Shown piece by piece: positions 45,572 to 56,770 of a stretch of DNA of 64,000 bases. The stretch covers positions 9,672,001-9,736,000 of the forward strand of contig OZ018415.1 of assembly GCA_963969595.1 (NCBI GenBank), given 5' to 3'. Positions within the stretch are counted from its first letter, which is position 1; each line of letters begins with the position of its first letter. Both the position numbers and the translations under genes were made by a program. Below the pieces are notes generated by a model. It searched no databases. It worked only from the letters and a program-made list of their open reading frames with translations, and was not told the origin of the DNA. The stretch comes from Neckera pumila. Taxonomy: Eukaryota > Streptophyta > Bryopsida > Hypnales > Neckeraceae.

Positions 45572-45766
45572 TAATGGCCATGGTTCAATGGCTAAGAACC
45601 TTGGACCTCAACCACGAGGTCCAAGGTACGAAGGCCCATGGCTTCACCCGCTTACGTGGCGGGTTGCCTAGGTGGCTGCCACGTGGCGGGCTGCCCAAAA
45701 AATCCGGGCAGCCCAAAAAAATTAATTTTTTAATTTTAAAAAATAAAAAAAAATAAAAAATAAAAA
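45572..45766 (+). mobile_element. tRNA-derived SINE
   Basis: The head has an A-box-like GGTTCAATGGC, an anticodon-arm-like CCTTGGACCTCAACCACGAGG and a B-box-like GGTACGAAGGC. The body has GGCAGCC-type hairpin sequence and the tail is A-rich. A probable target duplication ACACTT(T)GG is seen at 45,564-45,571 and 45,767-45,775. Boxes are too altered for a functional tRNA. Confidence 0.6.
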
Positions 45767-45911
45767 ACACTTTGGAAAATGTCCGAAACAACAGAATTTG
45801 GACAACAAATTTCAGTGGAATTTTGTCCAATACAACGCGTCCAAATCAACTGAATGGACAACACTTTTCGGTTGAAGATCTGTTGTTTTGGACATAGTTT
45901 TTCTACTAGTG

Positions 45912-46280
45912 TTAAAAGCAGAATTTTGGGCCTCATTTAGGCATAGTAAAACAACTCTTTTGAAAAATGTTGGACTAATAAAAGCTGGATAAACAAGCGA
46001 AGTTCCATAAACAAAAATTCTTTTGTGAATTCAAGTCTCCAATCAAAAGTTATGGAAAAAATTTAGACCGGATGTTTGAAAATGTCAAAGAAAATGTCCA
46101 AAAAATGTTTCATCAAACATCCGGTCTAAATTTTGTCCATAACTTTTGATTGGAGACTTGAATTCACAAAAGGATTTTTGTTTATGAAACTTAGCTTGTT
46201 TATCTAGCTTTTTTTAGTCCAAATTTTTTCAAAAAAGTTATTTTACTATGCCTAAATGAGGCCCAAAATTTTGCTTTTAA
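45912..46280. repeat. long hairpin FB2
   Basis: TTAAAAGCAGAATTTTGGGC ... inverse arms of about 165 bp, nearly perfect around the CATCCGGTCTAAATTT stem. It forms the centre of element X. Confidence 0.8.
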
Positions 46281-47120
46281 TACAATATTTTTTTTTCTCA
46301 CATAACTATGAGCGGTGGAAGACCTATTCATCCTAATTTATATATCCCACATGCATTGCTTGCCCTACTTCAACCTCACTTGTATAAAGAGGTTTCTATT
46401 TTCATCTCTAAACACACAAATTCAAAAGCCACTTAAATTGAGTCAAGTGGATTGGACTGGATAATTGGCTTGATTGGATAATTTAATTTTTAATTTTTAA
46501 TTCAAAACCTTGTTTAATATTGGCCTTTTTATTTTTTGAAATCTAGAATTTATTCCAATAGTGAACCAGGAACAATTGATGGTCAGCTTGTATTGGCTTT
46601 TTTATTGTAGAAGTTGGCGACACGCCTGCTATTACTTACTAGTTTTGCGAAATTCACATCTTCTAATTATGTACTTTTGACAATTTTCAAAGGAGACCTA
46701 CCTGCGTTTTAATAGATTGGATGGTCACTCTAGAGCAGCCCTTCAGAGGCCCCAAAAATCTTCTAATGCATGTGAACAAGCATTGATCCATGAGGTAATT
46801 TATCTAATGTAAGGCAACCTAATTGCACCATTTTGTGTAGCAAGACACCATTACAAAAAATTGCAGGCCACAAGTGGGTCGCTTTAGAGCAGCTGAAAGG
46901 ACCCCACAATAACATTTAAATTGGATAAAGGATTGCTTTTTCCCCTATAGTCGTTCACCTTGCACCGTGAAGTCGTTTGTGTCAGTGGTTCAATATCCAA
47001 GTACAAGACATTAAATAATCAAGGTTCAGGTATTATAATGCACCTTAACCCTGATTATTGTACACCTTTTACTTTAACCAAGTTTTGGAAAAAAAATCAA
47101 ATGTCGAAATTAGTCCAATA

Positions 47121-47450
47121 GGGGTAGTCACACCTTCTCGCTTCCATAAAGGTTGAGAAGATGTGGAGAGGAAAGTGGAGCCAATGAAAGCTCATTCTCC
47201 ATGAAGAAGGTGTGACACCCCTTTTTGCTTCCTATGGAGAAAGAGACTAGAGAACTTACTTGTGTCACTTTTCACTAAAAAAACATCGCTTAAACTTCTT
47301 CACAACTGTTCTTGTCCTACGGAGGAAGGGAACAACCCTTCTCAACCTTCACTGAAAGGAGCCGGCACAAGTCGTGGCAAGTCAACTACGCCACGCCACG
47401 CTGCTCATCTCAACCTTCACGGAAGGGATTGAAGGAGCCATGACTACCCC
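47121..47450. mobile_element. TA-flanked MITE with GGGGTAGTCA ends
   Basis: GGGGTAGTCACACC ... TGACTACCCC with TA at 47,119-47,120 and 47,451-47,452. Internal short repeats of CTTC(A/T)CGGAAGG/GGTTGAGA type. No coding capacity. Confidence 0.7.
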
Positions 47451-47634
47451 TAATGACATCTACAATCAAGATCTTTTTTAATGGCAATATGATAATCATA
47501 ATTCATTGACAATTGGTGAAAATGAAGGGTGAAGAGGCTGTTTATATAGAAAGAAAAACTGTCCATGGTGAAATCTCAAAGAATATGGAATATTTTGAAG
47601 AGAGATCGCTCACTGTTCAAATTCAAGAGTTGTA

Positions 47635-47991
47635 TTAAAAGTCAAATTTTAGACCTCATTTAGGCATAGTAGATTAATTCTTTTCAAAAATCTTTGAACT
47701 ATAAAAATGTGAAGAATCAATGTAGTTTTCATCTCCAAAAACCCGTTTGAGGTTTAGAGATTCCAAAAAAAAGTTATGGACAAAATTCTAAAAGGGTATT
47801 TAAATGTCAAAGAAAATTTTGATTCCAACCCCTTTTAGAATTTTGTCCATAACTTTTTTTTGGAATCTCTAAACCTCAAACGGGTTTTTGGAGATGAAAA
47901 CTACATCTATTCTATACATTTTTATAGTTCAAAGATTTTTGAAAAAAATAATTCTACTATGCCTAAATGAGGTCTAAAATTCGACTTCTAA
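47635..47991. repeat. long hairpin FB3
   Basis: Arms of about 170 bp with the same outer CCTCATTTAGGCATAGTA sequence as FB2. The inner stem differs (CCCCTTTTAGAATTTTGTCC) and is nonetheless matched on both arms. Confidence 0.8.
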
Positions 47992-48411
47992 CACAATTTC
48001 TGCTTTTTACTTAACTATGAGTGGTTGTGCTCTTATTAGTTCTAATTTACATATCCCACATGGATTGTTGTACCTACTACTATCCCACTTATAATTAAAT
48101 AAATGTCTTACATTCTCAACTTCAAACTCACTAAACTATTTGGCTTACAAAGCAGTTCGAAACCACTAGTATTTTTAAAAAAATTGACAGTTTGCATCAA
48201 AATTCACTTCATTTTGGTTCATTTTATTGAATTTGATTAATTATCCAGCTAATCAAACCTGTACTATAGTCACATTAGTGAGTCTTGAAATCCTTCCCAA
48301 AATTCATACACTCTGACTACTCACTGTGGCTACATGTCTACTTTCAAGTAATAGATTGGTTGGGTCACTCTGGAATAGCCCTCTAGAGGCCTCCAATTTT
48401 CTCTAATGTAA

Positions 48412-49990
48412 GGTGTATTACAATATGCACCTAACTTTTGCACTAAGGTAGGCGAACTCATTATTTTGCGAGCGGTTCCTAATATCGCACCCTTTTAAAT
48501 CGCGACCTTAATGCCACAGATGATGTAGACTCCTAGATTTGTGGCAAGCTGTGGCAAGTGCTGCAAGTATCTCCCATGCTTTGCAGTGGACGGAATACAA
48601 TTCTTATTCAAAAAAATTTGTGTTTGCAGTAGTCATTTAAGAGTCAATAAAGGCTCTATCATTAATACTGATCTGCAACTGGTTTTTGGAATCTATAAAT
48701 CCTCACTTTGCACTTGAATACAAAGTTTGTCATTTTACTATTTTTCAATTTTTTGTTGTTTTTTGAACTAAGTGCAAAAAGGCTAATCTAGTGAATAGTT
48801 CCTCCAATTCTCTTGAGTCTTTGATATACCCTATCCTCTTAAATAGACAGGTATGGATTTGCTTACCTTTTAGTATCTAGCCAATCCCTAAATTAAAATA
48901 TAAAACTTAAATCATTATTGTTTGTTGATTTGAGGTTGCATTTGAATTCCATTTGCAAGGATCAAATTGCTATATCACGTCTTTGGAATTTGAAATCTAT
49001 AGATTCTTTTGCTTGAGAGTGTTTGAACTAGCTTTAGTTGTTGTCTATCAAGTTGTAGAGAGCCAGTTTTGAATTTAATTTGAGACAAGTATATTTGGAA
49101 ACCTTGGATTTATTTCAAGACAAAGGGAGTAGGTTTTCTTGCCAGGCTTTTTCCTAATGTTTTCAAATTGCAATCAGGTTTTTTTTCCAAAAATTTCAGG
49201 CCTCCGGAAGTCTTCGAGTTTTGCCCCCCTCCCCCCCCCCCGATGCAATTAAAGAGGAAATAAAATTATTTTTTTATTTTTTTATTTTTTTATTTAGCAT
49301 CTGATGTGGCACTACTAGTTAGCGCCACATTAGGTTTAACTATTTTTTTAACTTATTTTTTTGTCAAAAATTTTTATTTTTATTTTTTTGTACTTGCACC
49401 ACATGGGGCCAAAAAATGAAAGCTTAACAGCACTCCCAGGGTTTGAATTTATCCTAATGGACTTTCTTCTTTGGATGCATTTAGGTGTAGTTACCTTTTC
49501 ATACAGGACATCATATTCATCCCACTATAGGGTGAAGATGTAGTTCTCTAAGGTAAAAGTAAGAAAAATAAAATATTTTGAGCCATTTCTAGAGTATGTT
49601 CTTGACCTCTTCTACAATAGCTAATTTTGGGGTGTCTGAGTGCAAATATGAATTTAGAATTTGCAAATTTTATCATTTGCAAATAAGAAAATCCTGTGTT
49701 TTTCCCCGGGATAAAATTCTTGCGTTTTCACCCAGCTGGTCCCACTTTGTGAGATGGATTTAACATCCTGCCCTTTTCATCCATGTCCTCTTTCATTCAT
49801 GTCCTAAAAAAATTTAAAATTTAAAAACAACAAGGGTAACATGCCAACATCTTGGTGCTGTCAAGAACCTAACAATGAGTGCTAAATAAGATGCCCCGGT
49901 CCCACTCCTCTGCAGACACCCCCAAGTCTGCAGACAACTCACTGACAACCCCATCGAAATTATAACCGTAGATTTACCCTCCAGATTTCG
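48412..49990. other. no gene recognised; upstream of the RIN13-like gene
   Basis: AT-rich with a C-homopolymer tract at about 49,228-49,242 and a TATTTTTTTA run at about 49,268-49,298. The last few hundred bases probably include the promoter of the next gene, but no TATA box was assigned with confidence. Confidence 0.4.
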
Positions 49991-50261
49991 TAGACCCTCT
50001 AACATCTACATATTCGCCACTGGAGCTTCTCTTCTCTTCTCTGCTCTCCTCTCCTCGCCTCTTTGGCTGGGAGAAGGCCGTCCGCCATAGCCAGCACCGA
50101 GAGGACGAAGCAGCAGCAGCTTGCACTGACACCGAACTTTCCTTATTATTCCTAAGCCACCGTCATCTCCATCTGCCGCTTCTCCTGTTCACTCCTCTTT
50201 CCACGATCTCTCCAAACTCACAATTGACGAAACCCGCACCGCATCGTTTCTCACAGTCAGA

Positions 50262-51788
50262 ATGACTCATCTGCACCATTGCTCTCGTCTTGGTAAGTGT
50301 CTCGGTGTTGGCTGCTTGGCTTCTTGGTCGGGAGGTTGCTGCGACGATGGACGCTTGGTTAACTTAGTCTCTCACTTCGGTTTTTTGTTTTTTGGGGAGG
50401 AAATGCGGTTTTCGTTTGGTTTCAATTTTGAATTGTTCAATTGGAGCGACGTGGTGAATTTGAATGAAGCGGTCCTGGAAAGTGTGTGTGTGTGTGTGTG
50501 TCGAGGATTTTCGAATTTGCCTTGGGTTGGTGTGAGCCGACCGACCTGTCGGGGTAATTTGTTGGAAAATTCGTCTGGTATCGTCTTGGAAAGGGGGGTC
50601 GTGATCATCTGGTATAGATGCGTATAGAGATCGGAGGTGAGGTTTGAATTTGGGTGGGAGGGTGGAGGGTATTGGTAGAAGCGCTGTTTGGGTCAATTAT
50701 GTGATTGTGGTTGGGTAGCCTTGTGTTCTGCCAAATTTAGGTCAAGTTCCGAGGAGAGCCGGCTTAAGCCCTAAAAGATTAGGAGATTGAAATTGTATTC
50801 GTGTTTAGGGTCTTAGTTTTGAGGGACATTCTTTTTCTGATTTTAATTATTTGCTGACCTGCGCATGGAATATTCTTCACTGATTCTGATGATATGGAAT
50901 TCGGTCCGGCCTGAATTGTATTTTTCATAGTGTGATCAATCGAATTGGTCACTTTGAACCGTGGTCATGTAGGGGTTAATCACTCAATGATCTCATGATT
51001 AGTCCTTCTCTTGGATCTGTGATTCCATGAAGCTATTTCTTTATGCATGTTATGATATGGAACTTGTATAGATAAGCGTGCGTGTTTCCCGTCTTCTTAT
51101 AGTTAGTGAATCAGTCAGTATTTCGTGCAGTTATTGTTGTGGTCAGTGACTTCTATGAAGAGCACATTTTTCGTCTATTAAGAGTTGCTGCTAATGCGAA
51201 AGCGGGTTTTGTAGGTTTTAAGTTAGACGATACTATTTGTGTCGCTTCAAGCATTTTGACATATGTAGGAGTGTAATTTTGGTAGATCACTGCAGAGCTG
51301 TGAAGGGACCACTTTGGGTACAAGAGCCAAACCTGTACAGAGCATTTTTTTATCACTATGTTGGATTTCTTATGCAATTTCAAGGTGGGAGGTTGTAGAC
51401 CGCTGCAAGTTAGAGCAGACAACCCTATTTCCAAGCAGAGATCTTTGGCCATAGACATTTAGCCAAGTCATGCTAACACCACTTGCTAATGACTCCAACC
51501 AAGTGTATGGATAGATGAGTTGCTGTTGGTTACAGCGATCTGTTTGGGGCATGGGATTAGTTCCTTAATTGTTTTAGTATTCTCTACCTTTTTTAAAATT
51601 ACAATATGGAATGTCCGAAGAAGGGTGGTCTTTTATAAGAAGCTTTGAAGTGACTTTAGCGAAGTAAATTACTTGAACTCATGGCCTGATGGTCCTAAGC
51701 AGTTGTGCGTCGTGAGTGCTTGCGACTTGTATTGACGATCTCATATGTGATTGCAGGTTGTGCTGGAGATTATTTACCGTTGAGATAG
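50262..51788 (+). CDS. spliced upstream ORF, 20 residues
   Basis: ATG at 50,262 runs through the leader-exon donor (50,292) and continues at 51,757 to TAG 51,786-51,788. It exists only in the spliced mRNA and begins MTHLHHCSRLG. Several further short ATG frames lie at 51,840-51,975. Such leaders usually lower translation of the main frame. Whether this peptide matters is unknown. Confidence 0.4.
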
Positions 51789-52018
51789 TAGTTGAAATTG
51801 CTACCAGATATTGCATCTCACGAGGTTCATCAGGTTTCTGATGCTGAACGTGAGCCTAGTTTATGGGCAGCTGGATCGACGAAAGACTAACGCACTTGGT
51901 TACTCGTTATATTTGGAGGAAGCTGCATATGTCTCATAGATTATCCATGAGTTGGAATGAAGGAAGTCTAGGTGATGTAGGACGTTCTAGTTGATTACCT
52001 GATTACGGCTTTATAATC

Positions 52019-54852
52019 ATGGTCGCGGAGGCGGTTTACCTCGATCTTAGCAGCTCAGATGAAGATGAAGAAGACCACAATCAGAACGCAAACGGTTGGG
52101 CAGACTCAACTGGGGTCTCGTATTTGTCAAAGGTAAGATAGTAGATTGGTTGCTCGCATGACATGCTAGGGATCATGGTGTTTCATTCCCAGGACACTTT
52201 CTTAGCTGTCTGGAAGTATATGAGAGATCATTTGTTTGTTTTTGCGAAACGTGCACTTGGCTTGCCGTGTACGTCTGTGATTTACTTGTATGAATAAGCC
52301 CCAAGTTTCCTATGTCTTCAATCTAGTTTGATCCATTTCAATGTTACTGGGACTCGCATTTTCCATACCAGAGTAATTAGTGTTCTCTTGTCCTTACGTG
52401 AATTAGCTTATTGATCATGTCTTTTCTACATTGCCTGGGTTACTCTGCAAACTTGCCCTAACAGTTACTTTTTCGTATAGGTCTGCATCCTTCATGTGGA
52501 GGAGGAGGATGTGGTGATTATCGACAAACCCTCGAGTAATGACAAACTGAAAAGGGACAAGCCAAGGGTAATTAGAACTGTGATGGATGACGATGAGTGT
52601 TGTATGTTGGATACGGACCCGTCTGCTACTGAGACCACGGATTGTACTCCTCCTCTCGACTCAGACGAATTGGTCATGACTGGAGAAAAAGGGCCTGTAA
52701 GTTGAGAATGTTGTCTTCCCTTTTTATTTTAGAACAATTGGAAATTGGAAATCTGTTTGACCACTTAGTTGTGCTTCTGGCCTGAAACTTTCTATTTGCT
52801 GTGCAGGTGGCATGCAGAGATTTTCCACATGCTAGGTATTCATGTGTCCATTTTCCGTTCAAGACTACTCTTCATGCCAATTTCTGTACGCAGGTGAGTT
52901 CTCATATCTATTAGTCTCTTGTTGATTGAGCCACATCCTTCAATGCTTTATTATGAAACTTTAATTGTTGAATAGTGCTACATTTTAATGATGACAATTC
53001 TGTCAATGGGTGACAATTGTATCGTTTGGACTTCTGTTTTCTCACATCTTGACTTAGAGATTGTATTCTTTACCAGATTTGAGATTTAGTGAAAAGTTAC
53101 CGCCTCGGTGCTATGCATGATAGTGCTCGAACTTGAGCTGGTATTGTTTCTTCTCAAGGTTGCGAGAATGTACTACATGTTCTCTCCATATTATGCGAGT
53201 GCATGCATCATTTATAATATGAAAGGCATGCGATTCTGATTGATGGGCTTTCGTGCAGTGTCATTGTTATGTGTGCGATTCATTAGCTCCATGTCCTCTG
53301 TGGGGCGATGGAAATAGTGCCGGCGATCACTGTCACGCATCAGAGGAGTCTCCTTGGAAAGCACTCCGGAAGCTTGCAAAATGCGGTCCCGTTTCTTCTT
53401 CACGTGCGACCCCAATACCAGCAGCAACAGTAGCAACTCAATCGGGAATCACTGTATCAAGTGAGACATGCTATATCTTGCTCTCTTTTTTGCTTATGGG
53501 GTCATCTTGGTGATCATGCCTTTCTGAGTGAGCTATCTGTCCACATTTTTCTAGGCCTATGAGTACAGCGATCTGATTTTTCTGGTCAAAGAGAAAGTAT
53601 CCTTTGATTTGATGAGCTATCTTGATATTGTAGTTGCATTTTCTCACCTTTTGGCTTCCTTGGGTAGAGGATTGCATCTGGTTAAGTGATGTGTTACAAT
53701 CTTATCCTAAGTTACTGAATATGACCTTTACCTGCAGACGTTAACGGGATTACGACTCCAATGGGAGGAAGCATTTTTGTCCCACCAAGCATATTACAAG
53801 GACATGCCACAAGCCTATCACCAGTTGGTGAATCTCCAGTAGTTAATCCAAGCCCTGTTGGTTTAGGAACCTCCCTCCCGGTGCGAGGCAACACGACTGC
53901 AACAACTGGTCCTTTAGTTATCAGGTTGAGTGCGAAAGGTCGAGGAAAACCTTTCCAACGTCCATACCTGGGAGTGCGTTCACCCAAGCCACCCCATCGA
54001 TCCTCGCCAGTATCTGTTTTCTCAAGAAATAATAGATCTCTGCCTTTACCAAGATCTCGATCGCTTCCTTCTGAAAGAATACCAGATCCAGTTCTGCCAA
54101 TACCTGCACAGATTCCACAACCTCTACAACAATCCCAGTTCTACCTTAGTCCAGGAGCAGAAAGGACAGGAAGTGGTACCGCCCCGTTTCCTTCCCAACA
54201 ATTGCCCGCTTTTAGTACGGTTCCTGGTACAGCAGGAGGCGCACCAGTCATGACACCACCTGTAAATTTCCCTCATACATTGGGCAGCTCTAATGTAGCT
54301 CCTTATTACCCTTTCCAAGCTCCACCTTTACCCAACAGTCCGCCACCTTACATTCCTCCCCCACCCCCTCCTGCATTCACTTCTGGAGCATATAACAACC
54401 CATCCCCTGCTGCCGTGTATGATCAGTTTCCCATGCAGCAGCTTCCCGCTGCAGATGCAAGCGTTGCAGGATTCATTTCTCATATTCCTGAGAGTACTTA
54501 CGTTTCTCCCAGTGACCAGCAAGTTCATATGGCTCCACGTTATGAGGACTATGCCTTTGCTTTACCGAGGTCAAATTACAGTACTGATTACGCAGCAGCG
54601 CAGGATTATAAGAGTCCAGTAGTAGAGACGGCTTGTTATGCTACTCCTAGTTATGATTCTTCCCATGGAGGTAATGTTGATATTCTGGAGGGTTCAACCG
54701 AAGGATGGGCAGCGGAAGCAGCCTCACTTTTCGACTCGTTCACGCCTGGGGGCAACCCTGACCCCAATCAGCAGTCGGCCACGTCCTTGGAGAAGGTGTT
54801 GGAGCAAATGGCTGGGGATGATTTTCTATGGGAGCAATATTCTTCGTGGTAG
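52019..54852 (+). CDS. RPM1-interacting protein 13 (RIN13)-like protein
   Basis: Joined exons 52,019-52,132, 52,481-52,696, 52,807-52,893, 53,259-53,460 and 53,738-54,852 give 577 residues with all junctions GT..AG and in frame. An acidic N-terminus (YLDLSSSDEDEED) and MDDDECCMLDTDP (about 77-89) precede the conserved core GPVACRDFPHARYSC...FPFKTTLH (about 109-133). A Cys/His cluster follows: Cys137, 140, 142, 145, 151, 164 with His163/165 in CHCYVCDSLAPCPLW and DHCHA, then Trp173, probably zinc-binding. This arrangement is typical of the plant RIN13 family. In Arabidopsis RIN13 binds the resistance protein RPM1 and promotes its signalling. Residues 215-577 are Pro/Ser/Tyr-rich and look disordered. 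The start follows a uORF-rich leader and lies in exon 2. The role in this organism is inferred from the core only. Confidence 0.78.
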
Positions 54853-55800
54853 TGGAAATCAACAAGGCGCCACTAAGAGCATCATGACGCAACTTTTTTG
54901 CAGCAGGGTGATGAGCTTGGTCTGAGAGCTCTGAAGAAGGCTCCATGCTGCACTGTCAGATCTCTCTGGATCAAAATGGCGCATATCATCTCCAGGTTTG
55001 TTAGCTACTAGTTGCCCAAGCTTATAATAGACGTCCACTTCGGAAGCTAATTTTTGGTTTTATTATCTTTCAAAAAATTGGTTGTTCTTTGCCCGAAATT
55101 GTAGGTGTGATTACTTCATTCTGTTGGTAGTTTTCTTGCCTCAACTGATGATTTTTTCAATTCCTAGAGATACGGAAGTGTCCACTCTTGGGCCATTTGA
55201 GCACTCAAGGGTTAAAAAGCTGATCTGAGCTCAATTTCCTGCCTTGATGAACTACTAGCGCCTCGCCTGGGATTTTTCTGCAGGTCTAGTGGGATGTGTT
55301 GAATGCTCGTGAGAAGCAATTGTTTAAAGCCAGCTTTGTGGTCATTTAGCATGTTTCTCTGATGATTTTTGATTGTTCTAAGAACCTGTTCTTCCTGATG
55401 TTTGCAGGTATAGAGAAATACGGTCCAGATGTATTCATAGTTGATTCTCTTGGCTATTTCTGTGAAGGATATCCGGTTCTTCCAGTATTGCAAGTGACAT
55501 ATTAGTTTTGACAAAAAGTTGAGACTGCTTTATACGTAATCTTGGTATCCTCCTCATCGAGGTGCCAAGTTTGTGCTGGGAACTGAAGCTCCCGGAAAGA
55601 TCAAATGTACAGTACAGAAATTTCCCCGTAAGTGGGAGCTGCTGCTTGTTTGGCAGTGGATTCGATACCAAGTCCCCAGAATTTTTATATTACATGAGGG
55701 ACCAGAGAATGGCGAATTCAGTTGCTTTCTTGCTATTTGGCACTAAGTTAGTTACAGCAACTGCAAGCTTGTAATAGTAGAAGAAAAGTACAGTTGTTAG
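54853..55800 (+). other. 3' UTR and downstream of the RIN13-like gene
   Basis: Moderate-GC sequence grading into AT-rich DNA. Several AG|G and GT sites could allow UTR splicing. No other gene recognised. Confidence 0.4.
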
Positions 55801-56290
55801 AAATATAGAGGGAACAGTGTTCAGAAATTCTTGTTTTCTTGAATTGAATTTTCACAAGAATTTTTTTGCTACTAAATTGAAATGAAAATATGTAACTATC
55901 AGTGATGATTTTCGAAACTTTTTACTTTACTCATATGATAATTAATTTTGAAGGACCTTTGGAAAGGTCATGTTTTGAATTGGGAAAGTTTGTGTTTGAA
56001 ATGAAACATATATTAAGCACCTATTGAATTAGCGAGTATTTGTATATAAAAGTAACAGGAATCTACACCATATGAGTGAATCGATTAACACAAGAATGGC
56101 TTTGAAAACAGGTACAAATGATAAGTTTCAGTACTCACAAGTTTGAATTCATCAAAAAAAATATTTTGTGACAAATATGAGGTGAATTGCTATCCCTTTT
56201 ATCCATCCCGTGAAGAATTTAGAAGAGTTGAGCTTTTATTTGAGCTAGTTAAAATGCTTATGTACCATGACTTACATTTTAATTAGGTTT
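55801..56290. other. AT-rich, no gene recognised
   Basis: Short open frames on both strands, with no domain and no splice-consistent gene. Confidence 0.4.
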
Positions 56291-56770
56291 TTTAGAATTA
56301 CCGAGGCCAGAGAACCACTCATGGAGCGAATCTATTACAAAAAAATTTGAAGACTTTCAATGCTTACTAAACATGAGGTAGAGCCACCCATTCCCGACCA
56401 GTGCATGCCCGACATATAGGTGCACATATTTTTTACCAAGCTTAGAATGTTTTTTTTTTCCCTTTTCAAGGTTGGAACTAATAAATACATGACACATGTC
56501 TCAAGTTGTGAGAAAGAAAGTAGGAGATAATGATTAGGAAAAAAGTTCTTGAATGATCGGAATTGGAAGAGTCTGAGGAGACATTGGCCATGGATTTGGA
56601 GCACTTTTTGCCTCCCAAAATTCATAGTAATTTCAATTCAAACGGTAAAATTACCTAATTTCTGGCAATCCTTGTCATTTCTATTGATGTACCTCTGAAA
56701 AATATTTATCTTGCCTTCACTACTCCAGATCATATTGGAATTCCTTATTCGGTCAGTTATATGTGGTTCT
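56291..56770 (+). repeat. dispersed repeat R2, uninterrupted copy
   Basis: Shares GAACCACTCAT, ATGATCGGAATTGGAAGA, TGCCTCCCAAAATTCATA and CTACTCCAG segments, in the same order, with 61,010-62,345. It lacks the TTAA element that splits that copy and so acts as a natural empty site. Confidence 0.65.

Larger units (their letters stand above)
44128..45911. mobile_element. non-autonomous CACTA element 2
   Basis: CACTAGTAGAAAA termini, inverse at TTTTTCTACTAGTG, with 3-bp duplication TTA (44,125-44,127 and 45,912-45,914). Ends also repeat TTGTTTTG/GGAC motifs, and the interior has a GAATCTTTTGGAATC-type minirepeat near 44,310-44,360. It has no transposase. It carries a nested hairpin (45,165-45,484) and a SINE (45,572-45,766). 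Confidence 0.85.
43639..46767. mobile_element. hairpin-centred TIR element X, interrupted by a CACTA element
   Basis: Ends are inverted versions of CATTAGAAAAAATTGGGGGC; the right end reads CCCCAAAAATCTTCTAATG. Its centre is the hairpin at 45,912-46,280, and a second inverted pair (CATATGGGATATGTAAATTA near 44,052 and its inverse near 46,340) flanks that hairpin. The 1,784-bp CACTA insertion splits the left half. No transposase frame and no clear target duplication were found. Element Y is a relative. Confidence 0.45.
46850..48411. mobile_element. hairpin-centred TIR element Y
   Basis: Left end CCATTACAAAAAATTGCAGGCC; right end the inverse of CATTAGAGAAAATTGGAGGC. The left half shares GTCAGTGGTTCAATATCC-type sequence with X, and the centre is hairpin FB3. 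A 330-bp TA-flanked MITE interrupts the left half. Confidence 0.45.
50000..55800 (+). other. transcription unit of the RIN13-like gene (approximate)
   Basis: Leader exon about 50,000-50,292 (donor TTG|GTAAGTG), a 1,464-nt leader intron (50,293-51,756, acceptor ATTGCAG) and a second leader segment 51,757-52,018 before the main ATG. The 3' UTR probably extends to about 55,500-55,800. Exact transcript ends are inferred. The leader intron carries a short (TG)n tract at about 50,482-50,500. Confidence 0.6.

Noticed and set aside
45580..45650. tRNA gene
   Set aside because: A- and B-box-like motifs are present but the B box is altered and the cloverleaf is poor; the A-rich tail and flanking duplication fit a SINE.
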